Below, piece by piece: positions 1-8,876 of a stretch of DNA of 64,000 nt. Each line of letters starts with the position of its first letter. Positions within the stretch are counted from its first letter, which is position 1. Below the pieces are notes generated by a model that saw nothing but the letters and a program-made list of their open reading frames with translations, searched no databases and was not told where the DNA came from. The stretch is from Undibacterium sp. YM2 (GTDB lineage Bacteria; Pseudomonadota; Gammaproteobacteria; Burkholderiales; Burkholderiaceae_D): the NCBI RefSeq assembly GCF_009937975.1, contig NZ_AP018441.1, positions 2,170,001-2,234,000 on the forward strand, read 5' to 3'. Position numbers and translations under genes: made by a program.

Positions 1-1
1 A

Positions 2-1264
2 AAGCGTTTGAAACAGCGCGCACGCACAGCAAAAGCGCCTGGTTTCCGTCCTGGTAAAGTACCTATGAAAATGGTAGCCGCCCAATATGGCTATCAAGTA
101 GAAACAGAAGTACTGAACGACAAAGTCGGCCAGGCTTTTGCTGCTGCAGCAAATGAAAACAAATTGCGTGTTGCTGGTTACCCAAGCATAGAGCCAAAGT
201 CTGGATCAGACGTGGCTGAAGGCAGCTTGGCATTCGATGCAACTTTCGAGGTGTATCCAGAAATTACAGTGGGTGATTTGGCTGTTGCAGAAGTTGAACA
301 AGTCAAATCTGACGTAACTGACGCTGAAATCGATAAAACCATCGATATCCTGCGCAAGCAACGTGTCCATTTCCACGTTAAAGGCGAGCAGGGCGCGCAT
401 GGTGACGGTGGTGCAGACCAGTCCGCACAAAATGGCGATCGCGCTACAGTAGATTTTGTTGGCAAGATCGACGGCGTCGAATTTGCTGGCGGCAAAGCTG
501 ATGGTTTTGCATTCGTACTGGGCGAAGGCCGCATGTTGCCTGAGTTTGAAGCCGCAACTATCGGTCTGAAAGTCGGCGAATCCAAGACTTTCCCACTGGC
601 TTTCCCTGAAGACTATCATGGCAAGGACGTCGCAGGTAAAACTGCAGAATTCACGATCACTTTGACAAAACTGGAATGGGCGCATATGCCTGAAGTGGAT
701 TCCGAGTTTGCCAAAATGCTGGGTGTGGAAGATGGCGACCTGGTCAAGATGCGCGCAGATATCAAAGACAACTTGGAACGCGAAGTACGTGGCCGTGTCA
801 AATCCAAGACTAAAGAAAGCGTGATGGACGCATTGGTCAAGGTCGTGGAATTTGACGTGCCAAAAACTCTGGTTGCTCAAGACAGCGAACGTCTGGCAGA
901 AATGACACGTCAGGACATGGCGCAACGCGGCATGAACGTCAAAGATGTGCCTTTCCCTGCTGACTTGTTCAATGCACAAGCTGAGCGCCGCGTTCGCCTG
1001 GGCTTGATCCTGGCTGAGCTGGTAAAGGCTAACAATCTGCAAGCGACAACTGAACAAATCAAGGCGCAAGTTGAAGATTTTGCTCAAAGCTACGAAGATC
1101 CGCAGCAAGTCGTTAAATATTATTTCAGCGACCGCAATCGTCTGGCTGAAGTTGAAGCCCTTGTATTAGAAGAAAACGTCGTTAACTATGTGTTGGGTAA
1201 AGCGAAAGTCACAGACAAAGTTCTGCCTTTCGACGAATTGATGGGTAACAACGCACAAGCGTAA
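2..1264 (+). CDS. tig: trigger factor (5' end outside window)
   Basis: Ribosome-associated chaperone and peptidyl-prolyl isomerase that receives nascent chains at the exit tunnel. The window opens inside the N-terminal ribosome-binding domain: the frame is already open at base 2 and reads [20 protein letters not shown], which holds the conserved GFRPGKVP segment. About 30-40 N-terminal residues are missing, so the TTG at 8 is not the true start. The central FKBP-type domain spans roughly residues 145-225 of the visible part ([13 protein letters not shown] to [10 protein letters not shown]), and the helical C-terminal chaperone domain follows. clpP starts 17 bases downstream behind an AAAGGAAA ribosome site, the usual tig-clpP-clpX-lon order. 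Confidence 0.97.
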   Translation, partial: KRLKQRARTAKAPGFRPGKVPMKMVAAQYGYQVETEVLNDKVGQAFAAAANENKLRVAGYPSIEPKSGSDVAEGSLAFDATFEVYPEITVGDLAVAEVEQVKSDVTDAEIDKTIDILRKQRVHFHVKGEQGAHGDGGADQSAQNGDRATVDFVGKIDGVEFAGGKADGFAFVLGEGRMLPEFEAATIGLKVGESKTFPLAFPEDYHGKDVAGKTAEFTITLTKLEWAHMPEVDSEFAKMLGVEDGDLVKMRADIKDNLEREVRGRVKSKTKESVMDALVKVVEFDVPKTLVAQDSERLAEMTRQDMAQRGMNVKDVPFPADLFNAQAERRVRLGLILAELVKANNLQATTEQIKAQVEDFAQSYEDPQQVVKYYFSDRNRLAEVEALVLEENVVNYVLGKAKVTDKVLPFDELMGNNAQA

Positions 1265-1281
1265 CAAATAAAGGAAAACAC

Positions 1282-1908
1282 ATGACAGGCATCATCCGTA
1301 ATTCGGCACTGGACACAAACATGCTGGGCATGGTGCCTATGGTGATTGAGCAAAGCGGCAGGGGTGAGCGTTCATACGACATCTACTCACGCTTGCTCAA
1401 GGAGCGTGTGATTTTCCTGGTAGGTCCGGTCAATGATCAGACTGCCAATCTTGTTGTTGCGCAGTTGCTGTTTTTGGAAAGTGAAAATCCTGATAAGGAT
1501 ATTTCACTTTACATCAACTCTCCTGGTGGTTCGGTATCTGCTGGTATGGCGATTTTCGATACCATGGAGTTCATCAAGCCTGACGTATCTACCCTGTGTA
1601 CCGGTATGGCGGCATCCATGGGTGCCTTTTTGCTGGCAGCAGGTGCCAAGGGCAAGCGCTTCTCTTTGCCAAATTCCCGTATCATGATTCATCAACCTCT
1701 GGGCGGCGCTCAAGGTCAGGCATCTGATATTGAAATTCAGGCACGTGAAATCCTGTATCTGCGTGAGCGCCTGAATGGCATACTGGCTGAAAAAACTGGC
1801 CGCAGCCTGGAGCAAATTGCCAAAGATACAGATCGTGATAATTTCATGTCAGCAGATGCTGCTGCGGAATATGGTCTGATCGATAAGGTGCTGGCGCATC
1901 GCGCTTAA
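1282..1908 (+). CDS. clpP: ATP-dependent Clp protease proteolytic subunit
   Basis: Serine peptidase that forms the double-heptamer proteolytic chamber fed by ClpX or ClpA. Its 208 residues are the normal length. The catalytic triad is visible as Ser112 (GMAASMGA), His137 (IMIHQP) and Asp186 (DTDRD), and the N-terminal 14 or so residues are the expected cleaved propeptide. The start is supported by AAAGGAAAA just upstream. It lies 17 bases after tig and is probably co-transcribed with it. A terminator follows, so clpX likely has its own promoter as well. Confidence 0.98.
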   Translation: MTGIIRNSALDTNMLGMVPMVIEQSGRGERSYDIYSRLLKERVIFLVGPVNDQTANLVVAQLLFLESENPDKDISLYINSPGGSVSAGMAIFDTMEFIKPDVSTLCTGMAASMGAFLLAAGAKGKRFSLPNSRIMIHQPLGGAQGQASDIEIQAREILYLRERLNGILAEKTGRSLEQIAKDTDRDNFMSADAAAEYGLIDKVLAHRA

Positions 1909-1936
1909 ATCCCCCAAGCACATTGCTTATCAAAAG

Positions 1937-1973
1937 AAAAACGCCTGTTCCATGATGGTCCGGGCGTTTTTTT
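1937..1973 (+). terminator. intrinsic terminator after clpP
   Basis: ACGCC at 1941-1945 pairs with GGCGT at 1963-1967, followed by a run of seven T. It would end tig-clpP transcripts before clpX. A TATAAT sequence at 1983-1988 just after it may belong to a clpX promoter, although no good -35 box is seen. Confidence 0.7.
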
Positions 1974-2176
1974 ATTCTGTTCTATAATGTCTCTTTGCTC
2001 CCCATTGTTGCATATTGATGTCATGACGAAAGACGTTTTTGCAGGTAATATGCAAGACCAAGAAGCTGAGATTATTAATGTTTAATGTGCGTGGCTGAGG
2101 CCTGAGTCCAGGCTCTGTCCAGCCAGCGTTTAATCATCAGTTTATAGATTAATTTTGTTTATTTCATATACGTATC

Positions 2177-3442
2177 ATGCCCGATAAAAAATCCTCCAGC
2201 GGAGAAAAGTTGCTCTATTGCTCGTTTTGCGGCAAGAGTCAGCATGAGGTTAAAAAATTAATAGCTGGGCCATCCGTATTCATCTGCGACGAGTGTATCG
2301 ATCTGTGCAATGACATCATTCGTGACGAAGTGTCAGAGATTGATAATATTGCCAGTGCTAAAACTGAGTTGCCTACACCACAGGAAATCACGGATTTGCT
2401 GGATCAGTACGTCATTGGCCAGTTGAATGCCAAGCGCATCCTGGCAGTGGCTGTATACAACCATTACAAGCGCCTCAAACATCTCGGTAAAAAAGATGAC
2501 GTTGAACTGGCAAAGAGCAATATTCTGCTGGTAGGTCCTACCGGCTCTGGTAAAACCTTGCTGGCGCAAACACTGGCACGCATGCTGAATGTGCCTTTCG
2601 TCATCGCCGATGCGACTACCCTGACTGAAGCTGGCTATGTTGGTGAGGACGTAGAAAACATCATCCAGAAATTGCTGCAAAATTGCAATTATGAGGTCGA
2701 GCGCGCACAAAAAGGTATCGTCTATATCGATGAAATCGACAAGATTTCCCGTAAATCTGATAATCCTTCGATCACCCGTGACGTATCCGGTGAGGGCGTG
2801 CAACAGGCCTTGCTGAAGTTGGTTGAAGGTACCATGGCGTCAGTGCCACCTCAAGGTGGTCGCAAGCATCCGAATCAGGATTTCATCCAGATCGACACCA
2901 CCAACATCATGTTCATCTGCGGTGGTGCATTTGATGGCCTGGCCAAGATCATTTCTGACCGTTCAGAGCGCAGCAGCATAGGTTTCTCTGCCAGCGTCAA
3001 GAGCCAGACTGAAAAGAGCGCCAGCGAAGTCATGCAAGACGCAGAGCCGCAGGATTTGATCAAGTTTGGTCTCATTCCTGAACTGGTTGGTCGTTTGCCT
3101 GTGATTGCTACGCTTAATGAACTGGATGAAGCAGCGCTGATACAAATCCTGGTTGAGCCCAAAAATGCGCTGATCAAGCAATATGCAAAATTGCTGGAGA
3201 TGGAAGGTACTGAACTGGATATTCGCCCCGCGGCCTTGCAAGCGATTGCCAAGAAGGCCATTGCGCGGAAAACTGGTGCTCGTGGCCTGCGTTCCATCCT
3301 TGAGCATGCTCTGCTGGATGTCATGTATGACTTGCCTAGCCATCAGAATGTGGAAAAAGTTGTCATTGATGAAAATACCATTACGAATGGCGCCAAACCC
3401 TTGCTGATTTACCATGAGCAGCCAAAAGTATCTGGTGCCTGA
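2177..3442 (+). CDS. clpX: ATP-dependent Clp protease ATP-binding subunit ClpX
   Basis: AAA+ unfoldase that recognises tagged substrates and threads them into ClpP. It is 421 residues, the usual length. The N-terminal zinc-binding domain has Cys15, Cys18, Cys37 and Cys40 (CSFC and CDEC). The AAA+ core has Walker A GPTGSGKT and Walker B VYIDEIDK, with the GYVGEDVE pore-loop region between them and a C-terminal small domain ([11 protein letters not shown]). It is preceded by a 268-base gap, which suggests a separate promoter, and followed by a strong terminator. lon lies downstream, as is usual in Proteobacteria. Confidence 0.98.
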   Translation: MPDKKSSSGEKLLYCSFCGKSQHEVKKLIAGPSVFICDECIDLCNDIIRDEVSEIDNIASAKTELPTPQEITDLLDQYVIGQLNAKRILAVAVYNHYKRLKHLGKKDDVELAKSNILLVGPTGSGKTLLAQTLARMLNVPFVIADATTLTEAGYVGEDVENIIQKLLQNCNYEVERAQKGIVYIDEIDKISRKSDNPSITRDVSGEGVQQALLKLVEGTMASVPPQGGRKHPNQDFIQIDTTNIMFICGGAFDGLAKIISDRSERSSIGFSASVKSQTEKSASEVMQDAEPQDLIKFGLIPELVGRLPVIATLNELDEAALIQILVEPKNALIKQYAKLLEMEGTELDIRPAALQAIAKKAIARKTGARGLRSILEHALLDVMYDLPSHQNVEKVVIDENTITNGAKPLLIYHEQPKVSGA

Positions 3443-3465
3443 TGGCATTGTTTGCTGCGAAGTAA

Positions 3466-3495
3466 CAAAAATGGGGACTTAGCTCCCCATTTTTA
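3466..3495 (+). terminator. intrinsic terminator after clpX
   Basis: AAAATGGGGA pairs with TCCCCATTTT around a short loop, and T-rich sequence follows. It lies 24 bases after the clpX stop. Confidence 0.85.
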
Positions 3496-3527
3496 TTTAT
3501 TTTGCCTTTTTTTAATTTGATTCGAAG

Positions 3528-3606
3528 TACAATGGTTTAACCAAACGATTCTGGCTTCAATCGTAAAGCTACCCGGAGAAGCTCTCTGAGTGGCTTTTTT
3601 TATTGT
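3528..3606 (+). promoter_or_regulatory. putative promoter plus terminated leader RNA ahead of lon
   Basis: A -10-like TACAAT (3528-3533) is followed by two hairpins. The first is ACGATT (3545-3550) with AATCGT (3559-3564) around an 8-base loop. The second is AAAGCTAC (3565-3572) with GTGGCTTT (3590-3597), enclosing GGAG/CTCTC pairing and ending in seven T. A transcript from this promoter would be about 65 nt and would stop 70-odd bases before the lon start. It could be an attenuator controlling lon or a free small RNA. The -35 box is weak, so the promoter part is inference. Confidence 0.45.
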
Positions 3607-3679
3607 TTTTTTCCAGAATGGGCTTGTGTTTCCGCCCAGTGCGCCAACATTGTTAACCAGTATTTATGAAAGGTGCGCC

Positions 3680-6100
3680 ATGACGACTACTCTGATTACC
3701 GAACAAACCCAATTGCCGTTGTTGCCACTGCGTGATGTCGTTGTATTCCCGCACATGGTAATCCCCCTGTTTGTGGGCCGCCCCAAATCCATTAAAGCCC
3801 TCGAAGCCGCTATGGACCAGGGCAAGAGCATCATGCTTGCTGCCCAGAAAGCTGCTGCCAAGGATGAACCTTCGGCAGATGATATCTATGAAATTGGCTG
3901 TATTGCCAATATTCTGCAAATGCTGAAATTGCCCGACGGCACTGTCAAGGTGCTGGTCGAAGGTGCGCAACGTGCGCGCATCAGCAAGATCCATGATTCT
4001 GAGTCGCATTTCTTTGCTGACCTGACACCGATCGCCGTCGATGAAGGTGATGAGTCAGAAGTCGAGGCTATGCGCCGTACTATCGTTCAGCAATTTGACC
4101 AATACGTCAAACTGAACAAAAAGATTCCACCAGAAATTCTGGCATCCCTGTCCGGCATTGATGACGCTGGTCGCCTGGCTGATACCATCGCCGCGCACCT
4201 GCCTTTGAAGCTGGAACAAAAACAGGTCATCCTGGAAATTTTCAGTGTGGCAAAACGTCTTGAACATTTGCTGGGTCAGCTCGAAGGCGAGCTCGATATC
4301 TTGCAAGTTGAAAAGCGCATCCGTGGTCGCGTCAAGCGCCAGATGGAAAAATCCCAGCGCGAGTATTACCTGAACGAGCAAGTCAAGGCTATACAGAAAG
4401 AGCTGGGCGAGGGTGAAGAGGGCGCTGATATTGACGAGCTGGAGAAAAAAATCCTGGCCGCCAAAATGCCTAAAGAAGCCCGCGACAAAGCACAGAATGA
4501 GTTGAAAAAACTCAAGATGATGTCGCCTATGTCGGCAGAAGCTACTGTCGTCCGTAATTACATCGACACTATCGTCAATTTGCCATGGAAGAAAAAATCC
4601 AAGGTCAATAATGATTTGACGAATGCTGAAAAAGTATTGGAAGACGAACACTTTGGCCTCGATAAGGTCAAAGAACGCATCCTGGAATATCTTGCAGTAC
4701 AACAGCGCGTCGACAAGTTGAAAGCGCCTATCCTGTGTCTGGTAGGTCCTCCAGGTGTGGGTAAAACCTCGCTGGGGCAATCCATCGCCCGTGCCACGAA
4801 CCGCAAGTTCGTGCGTATGGCCCTCGGTGGCGTGCGTGATGAGGCAGAAATTCGCGGTCATCGCCGTACTTACATAGGCTCCATGCCAGGCAAAATCTTG
4901 CAAAGCCTGTCCAAGGTCGGTGTACGTAATCCATTATTCCTGCTGGATGAAGTCGATAAGATGGGTGCTGACTTCCGTGGCGACCCTTCGTCTGCCTTGC
5001 TGGAGGTATTGGACCCTGAGCAAAATCACACTTTCTCGGACCACTATATCGAAGTCGATTTCGATTTGTCCGATGTGATGTTTGTAGCGACGTCCAACTC
5101 TTACAATATCCCGCCAGCATTGCTGGACAGGATGGAAGTGATACGTCTGTCGGGTTATACCGAAGATGAAAAGACCAGCATTGCCCAGCGTTATCTGTTG
5201 CCTAAACAAATCAAGAACAATGGTTTGAAAGAAGGCGAAATCACCGTGGCTGAAAGTGCAATACGCGACATCATTCGTTATTACACCCGTGAAGCCGGTG
5301 TGCGTTCGCTGGAAAGGGAAATCTCCAAGATTTGCCGCAAGGTCGTGAAAATGCTCTTGCTCAAAAAGACCGAGAAAAAAGCTACGGTCAATTCTAAAAA
5401 TCTGGATAAATACCTGGGTGTACGTCGCTATGACTTTGGTGTTGCCGTCAAGGATAATCAGATTGGTCAGGTAGTCGGTTTGGCCTGGACGGAAGTGGGT
5501 GGCGATTTGCTGACCATAGAAGCTGTCAATATGCCAGGTAAAGGCGGTGTGATACGCACAGGTACACTGGGCGATGTCATGAAAGAATCGATAGAAGCAG
5601 CCCGCACTGTGGTACGCAGCCGCGCCAAACGTCTGGGTATCAAGGCAGATGTATTCGAGAAGAGCGACATCCATATCCATGTACCAGAAGGCGCAACACC
5701 AAAAGATGGTCCATCTGCCGGTATAGCCATGACCACGGCTCTGGTGTCAGTGTTTACAGGCATCCCGGTTCGTGCTGATGTTGCCATGACAGGTGAAATC
5801 ACCTTGCGTGGTGAAGTATTGCCTATCGGTGGCTTGAAAGAGAAATTGCTGGCTGCTCACCGTGGTGGCATCAAGACAGTCTTGATACCTGAGGAAAATG
5901 CCAAGGATCTGGCAGAGATCCCGGACAATGTAAAAAACAAACTGGAAATCATCCCGGTCAGGTGGATAGACAAGGTCCTGGAAATTGCACTGGAAACCCA
6001 GCCTGTTCCTTTGGTGGATGAGCCTGTTTCTGTGGCGGCTGCAACGCCCGCCACTGCGCCAGCTGAAGCACCTGCAGATACAACGGTTGTTAAGCACTAA
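3680..6100 (+). CDS. lon: endopeptidase La (Lon protease)
   Basis: ATP-dependent cytoplasmic protease that removes misfolded and regulatory proteins. The start is placed at the ATG at 3680 ([30 protein letters not shown]), preceded by GAAAGG, giving 806 residues. The open frame continues upstream to 3590, but that stretch overlaps the leader hairpin and does not look like Lon. Domains: N-terminal LON substrate domain (about 10-200), coiled coil, AAA+ with Walker A GPPGVGKT and Walker B FLLDEVDK, and protease domain with the catalytic Ser679 in PKDGPSAG and its Lys partner in GGLKEK. The Ala/Pro-rich C-terminal tail ([16 protein letters not shown]) is a low-complexity addition. Confidence 0.97.
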   Translation: MTTTLITEQTQLPLLPLRDVVVFPHMVIPLFVGRPKSIKALEAAMDQGKSIMLAAQKAAAKDEPSADDIYEIGCIANILQMLKLPDGTVKVLVEGAQRARISKIHDSESHFFADLTPIAVDEGDESEVEAMRRTIVQQFDQYVKLNKKIPPEILASLSGIDDAGRLADTIAAHLPLKLEQKQVILEIFSVAKRLEHLLGQLEGELDILQVEKRIRGRVKRQMEKSQREYYLNEQVKAIQKELGEGEEGADIDELEKKILAAKMPKEARDKAQNELKKLKMMSPMSAEATVVRNYIDTIVNLPWKKKSKVNNDLTNAEKVLEDEHFGLDKVKERILEYLAVQQRVDKLKAPILCLVGPPGVGKTSLGQSIARATNRKFVRMALGGVRDEAEIRGHRRTYIGSMPGKILQSLSKVGVRNPLFLLDEVDKMGADFRGDPSSALLEVLDPEQNHTFSDHYIEVDFDLSDVMFVATSNSYNIPPALLDRMEVIRLSGYTEDEKTSIAQRYLLPKQIKNNGLKEGEITVAESAIRDIIRYYTREAGVRSLEREISKICRKVVKMLLLKKTEKKATVNSKNLDKYLGVRRYDFGVAVKDNQIGQVVGLAWTEVGGDLLTIEAVNMPGKGGVIRTGTLGDVMKESIEAARTVVRSRAKRLGIKADVFEKSDIHIHVPEGATPKDGPSAGIAMTTALVSVFTGIPVRADVAMTGEITLRGEVLPIGGLKEKLLAAHRGGIKTVLIPEENAKDLAEIPDNVKNKLEIIPVRWIDKVLEIALETQPVPLVDEPVSVAAATPATAPAEAPADTTVVKH

Positions 6101-6132
6101 GCTTCTGAAGCAACAGCTTGTTGCTCTGAAAT

Positions 6133-6166
6133 GAAAAACGTCCGGAAAGTCCGGACGTTTTTTTAT
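6133..6166 (+). terminator. intrinsic terminator after lon
   Basis: AAAAACGTCCGGA pairs with TCCGGACGTTTTT around a 3-base loop, followed by T residues. This is a textbook rho-independent terminator 33 bases past the lon stop. Confidence 0.92.
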
Positions 6167-6271
6167 ATCTGTCGCTTATCTCAGCTGAGAGTGAGTCACT
6201 TAATGAGAGGAAGCAAGGCGGGCTTGCCAGTAGACAGAAACAAATAGCTTGAAATATAAGCTTGAGATTCT

Positions 6272-6314
6272 GCCCGGGCGTGAAGCAAACGAGAGGGTAA
6301 AATCACGCCCGGGC
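6272..6314 (-). repeat. 12-bp inverted repeat downstream of lexA
   Basis: GCCCGGGCGTGA (6272-6283) and TCACGCCCGGGC (6303-6314) are perfect inverted copies separated by 19 bases, starting five bases beyond the lexA stop. A stable stem would form in the lexA transcript, but no T run follows on the minus strand. It may act as a 3' stabiliser or a rho-assisted end rather than a classic terminator. Confidence 0.6.
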
Positions 6315-6319
6315 TGACC

Positions 6320-6976
6320 TCAAACCCAGTTGCGCATGAGGCCGACAGCCAGACCTTCCAGCGCGAAATCTTCTTCCGAGTCGCCAATCTTGATCACGGG
6401 ATAATCCGGGTTCTCTGGCATCAGCTCTATCAGGCTGCCAGTTTTTTTGTAGCGCTTGACGGTCACATCATCACCCAGGCGCGCAACCACGATCTGGCCA
6501 TTGCGGGCACTGTCAGCCTTTTTGACGGCCAGCAAGTCACCGTCAAGTATGCCAGCATCGCGCATGGACATGCCGCGTACCTTTAGTAAAAAATCCGGCT
6601 TGGCAGAAAACAGGGCAGGATCTACGTGGTAAGTGGATTCTATGTGTTCACTCGCCAGTATCGGGGAGCCAGCGGCAACGCGGCCAACCAGTGGCAGGGC
6701 AAGTTGCAATAGAGCGGGGTGAGGCAAGGCCAGTTGCTTGCCTGTGATATGGCTGGACAACTCTGACTCCAGCAGGCGTATACCGCGTGAAGTACCTGCC
6801 GCAATTTCTATGACGCCTTTGCGTGCCAGGGCTTGCAGATGTTCTTCAGCAGCATTGGTAGAGCGGAACCCCAGCTCTGTCGCAATCTCGGCACGAGTAG
6901 GAGGAAACCCCGTGTTTTGAATGGCGTCTTTGATCAGGTTCAGGATTTGTTCCTGTCGGGAAGTGAGTTTGAGCAT
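6320..6976 (-). CDS. lexA: LexA repressor
   Basis: SOS transcriptional repressor that self-cleaves when RecA is activated. The start is placed at [12 protein letters not shown], giving 218 residues. The frame extends further upstream, but through the operators. The N-terminal winged helix carries [17 protein letters not shown]. The scission site is Ala102-Gly103 (VAAGSP), and the Ser-Lys dyad is Ser137 (GMSMRD) and Lys174 (VTVKRY). Two CTG-N10-CAG boxes sit immediately upstream, showing autoregulation. It is convergent with lon and divergent from rpsF. Confidence 0.97.
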   Translation of the reverse strand: MLKLTSRQEQILNLIKDAIQNTGFPPTRAEIATELGFRSTNAAEEHLQALARKGVIEIAAGTSRGIRLLESELSSHITGKQLALPHPALLQLALPLVGRVAAGSPILASEHIESTYHVDPALFSAKPDFLLKVRGMSMRDAGILDGDLLAVKKADSARNGQIVVARLGDDVTVKRYKKTGSLIELMPENPDYPVIKIGDSEEDFALEGLAVGLMRNWV

Positions 6977-6998
6977 GGCGTTTTCTAGTGTTAAGGTG

Positions 6999-7014
6999 CT
7001 GTATATACAAGCAG
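6999..7014 (-). promoter_or_regulatory. LexA (SOS) box 1
   Basis: CTG-TATATACAAG-CAG fits the CTG-N10-CAG LexA operator. It lies 22 bases upstream of the lexA start codon. Confidence 0.85.
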
Positions 7015-7015
7015 T

Positions 7016-7031
7016 CTGTATTTTTATACAG
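7016..7031 (-). promoter_or_regulatory. LexA (SOS) box 2
   Basis: CTGTATTTTTATACAG is a near-perfect palindromic LexA operator. It is separated by one base from box 1, so the dyad centres are 17 bases apart. Confidence 0.92.
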
Positions 7032-7140
7032 TAAAGCTGAATATGCAAGTCAAAATGACCGTAATTAATGAGAAATGTGAAAAAAATACCTCACTTACGA
7101 TGAGGAATTGGCAGATAAATTGCCTAAGTCACTGATCTAA

Positions 7141-7169
7141 TTGATCAATATGAAAAACTGGGTTATTAT
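7141..7169 (+). promoter_or_regulatory. sigma-70 promoter for the rpsF operon
   Basis: TTGATC (7141-7146), a 17-base spacer, then TATTAT (7164-7169). Transcription would start near 7176, just before the S6:S18-type leader hairpin. Confidence 0.6.
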
Positions 7170-7185
7170 TGTCGGCTTTCCTCTT

Positions 7186-7213
7186 CCCGCACTCGTCTTG
7201 ACGCCGAGGCGGG
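7186..7213 (+). promoter_or_regulatory. S6:S18 ribosomal leader motif
   Basis: The rpsF 5' leader folds as CCCGC (7186-7190) with GCGGG (7209-7213), then CTC with GAG, an unpaired GCC next to the GAG, and GTC with GAC at the tip. This matches the known autoregulatory leader bound by the bS6:bS18 dimer, which presents a CCG-containing bulge on a hairpin ahead of rpsF. Both S6 and S18 are encoded just downstream, so feedback repression of translation is the likely role. Confidence 0.7.
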
Positions 7214-7241
7214 CTATTTTTATTGTCCACAAGGAGAATAT

Positions 7242-7610
7242 ATGCGTCATTATGAAATCGTATTTATCGTACATCCAGATCAGAGCGAGCAAGTTCCTGC
7301 AATGATCGAGCGCTACAAGGCAAGTGTTGTAGCCCGTGGTGGTCAAATCCACCGCGTTGAAGACTGGGGCCGTCGTCAACTGGCTTACATGATTCAAAAA
7401 CTGGCGAAAGCGCACTACGTTTGCATGAACATCGAATGCGATGCTGAAACTCTGCTCGAGTTGGAAACAGCATTCAAATTCAATGATGCTGTCTTGCGTC
7501 ACCTGACAGTCAAATTGAAAAAAGCAGAAACAACACCTTCTCCTATGATGAAAGCTGTTCAGAAAGAAGATGCTGCAAAAGCGCAACGTGTTGAAGCGCC
7601 TGCTGCTTAA
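7242..7610 (+). CDS. rpsF: 30S ribosomal protein bS6
   Basis: Small-subunit protein that pairs with bS18 on the platform. It has 122 residues starting [25 protein letters not shown], a clear bS6 signature, and keeps the [13 protein letters not shown] core motif. The C-terminus is a charged, flexible tail ([19 protein letters not shown]). The ribosome site is AAGGAG, six bases before the ATG. First gene of rpsF-priB-rpsR-rplI. Confidence 0.98.
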   Translation: MRHYEIVFIVHPDQSEQVPAMIERYKASVVARGGQIHRVEDWGRRQLAYMIQKLAKAHYVCMNIECDAETLLELETAFKFNDAVLRHLTVKLKKAETTPSPMMKAVQKEDAAKAQRVEAPAA

Positions 7611-7637
7611 TAATTGACAAAGGTCGCGTAAAAAATA

Positions 7638-7937
7638 GTGAATCAGCTGAAGCTCGTAGCCCGGATTGTGGGAAAAAGCGCATTGCGCTACACCCCGGCC
7701 GGTATCCCGATAGCTTCTGCTACCTTGATGCATAGTTCAGAAACTCGTGAGGCGAACACTGTCCGCCAGGTCGAGTTTGAGATTTCTGCGATGGCTGCTG
7801 GTGAAATATCCCAGCGTTTTACAGAAATTGCCCTGGAACAGCCCATGGAATTCACCGGTTTTTTAGCGCGCAAAAATCGCAATAGCAAAAGTCTCGTTTT
7901 TCATATCACTGAATTCGGGACACATTTACTAGATTAG
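7638..7937 (+). CDS. priB: primosomal replication protein N
   Basis: Single-stranded DNA binding protein of the PriA-dependent replication restart pathway, with a single OB fold. It has 99 residues and begins with GTG (MNQLKLVARIVGKSALRYTPAGIPIASATL). The segment FTGFLARKNRNSKSLVFHITEF is typical of PriB. It is encoded between rpsF and rpsR, its standard location in Beta- and Gammaproteobacteria. The start codon is weak and the ribosome site modest (AAGGTCG upstream), so it may rely on coupling to rpsF. Confidence 0.95.
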   Translation: MNQLKLVARIVGKSALRYTPAGIPIASATLMHSSETREANTVRQVEFEISAMAAGEISQRFTEIALEQPMEFTGFLARKNRNSKSLVFHITEFGTHLLD

Positions 7938-7946
7938 GAGCCAAAA

Positions 7947-8231
7947 ATGGCATTCGGTAAAAAATTCGACAAAAGCAAATTGAAGCAAAAGCGTCAACAA
8001 CAAAACCCTTTGTTCAAACGCAAAAAATTCTGCCGCTTCACAGCAGCACATGTAGAAAAAGTTGACTACAAAGACATCGACACACTGAAAGATTTCGTGC
8101 AAGAAAACGGCAAAATCATGCCAGCACGTTTGACCGGTACAAAAGCGCTGTATCAACGTCAAGTTGACACTGCAATCAAACGTGCACGTTACCTCGCGTT
8201 GCTGCCATACACTGATTTGCACACAGCGTAA
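7947..8231 (+). CDS. rpsR: 30S ribosomal protein bS18
   Basis: Small-subunit protein and partner of bS6. It has 94 residues. The core reads [26 protein letters not shown] and the C-terminal half includes the conserved [15 protein letters not shown] [25 protein letters not shown]. The N-terminus is lysine/glutamine-rich ([20 protein letters not shown]), a little longer than in E. coli. It sits nine bases after priB with a TAGGAG ribosome site. Confidence 0.98.
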   Translation: MAFGKKFDKSKLKQKRQQQNPLFKRKKFCRFTAAHVEKVDYKDIDTLKDFVQENGKIMPARLTGTKALYQRQVDTAIKRARYLALLPYTDLHTA

Positions 8232-8257
8232 TTGACGACAAGGTAAAGGAGAAAAAT

Positions 8258-8710
8258 ATGCAAGTTATTCTGTTGGATAAAGTCGTTAATCTCGGCAATC
8301 TGGGTGATGTAGTTCGCGTAAAAGACGGCTATGCACGTAACTTTTTGATTCCACAACGTATGGCTCGTCGTGCTACGACAGCTGCAGTTGCTGAATTCGA
8401 AGCTAAACGCGCTGAACTGGAAAAAGCAGCAGCAGCCAAATTGGCAGCAGCTCAAGCTCAAGGCGAAAAACTGTCCGGTCTGACCGTACAAATCACACAA
8501 AAAGCGGGTGTAGATGGCCGTTTGTTTGGTTCTGTTACTAATGCTGATATCGCTGAAGCCCTGACTAAACAAGGTTTTGCGGTAGAAAAAGCACAAGTGC
8601 GTTTGCCACAAGGTCCGTTGAAGATCGCTGGCGATCACAGTGTTTCCGTTGCTCTGCACACTGATGTGGTAGTTGACGTTATCGTTGCTGTATTGGGCGA
8701 ACACGCTTAA
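8258..8710 (+). CDS. rplI: 50S ribosomal protein bL9
   Basis: Large-subunit protein with two globular domains joined by a long helix. It has 150 residues. The N-terminal domain starts [32 protein letters not shown], the helix is Ala/Glu/Lys-rich (residues about 45-75), and the C-terminal domain includes [16 protein letters not shown]. Last gene of the rpsF operon, closed by the terminator that follows. Confidence 0.98.
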   Translation: MQVILLDKVVNLGNLGDVVRVKDGYARNFLIPQRMARRATTAAVAEFEAKRAELEKAAAAKLAAAQAQGEKLSGLTVQITQKAGVDGRLFGSVTNADIAEALTKQGFAVEKAQVRLPQGPLKIAGDHSVSVALHTDVVVDVIVAVLGEHA

Positions 8711-8728
8711 TTTGCTTTCTTGGCAAAT

Positions 8729-8762
8729 TCAAAAAAGCCGGGTTTTCCCGGCTTTTTTTATG
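8729..8762 (+). terminator. intrinsic terminator after rplI
   Basis: AAAAAAGCCGGG pairs with CCCGGCTTTTTT around a TTTT loop and ends in a T run. Confidence 0.93.
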
Positions 8763-8840
8763 TGGATGGCCGAATTTTGAGCGATTTCGCTATTTGTCAC
8801 AAACTTGTCACAAACTGGTTCATTTCTCCATGCTGGGACG

Positions 8841-8869
8841 TTCTGATAGTCTGATTTAACGGTTATAAT
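8841..8869 (+). promoter_or_regulatory. promoter of dnaB
   Basis: TTCTGA (8841-8846), a 17-base spacer and a perfect TATAAT (8864-8869). The predicted start of transcription is at about 8876-8877, which coincides with the ATG chosen for dnaB. Confidence 0.6.
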
Positions 8870-8876
8870 GCGCGCC

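Noticed and set aside
206..1108. 300-codon open frame antisense to tig
   Set aside because: Complement shadow of trigger factor; Phe/Cys-rich translation without homology or ribosome site.
3471..3495. CCCCATTT as a heat-shock sigma-32 -10 element for lon
   Set aside because: It is part of the clpX terminator stem and there is no CTTGAA-like -35 box.
4055..4903. 282-codon open frame antisense to lon
   Set aside because: Shadow of the Lon coding frame; no family resemblance.
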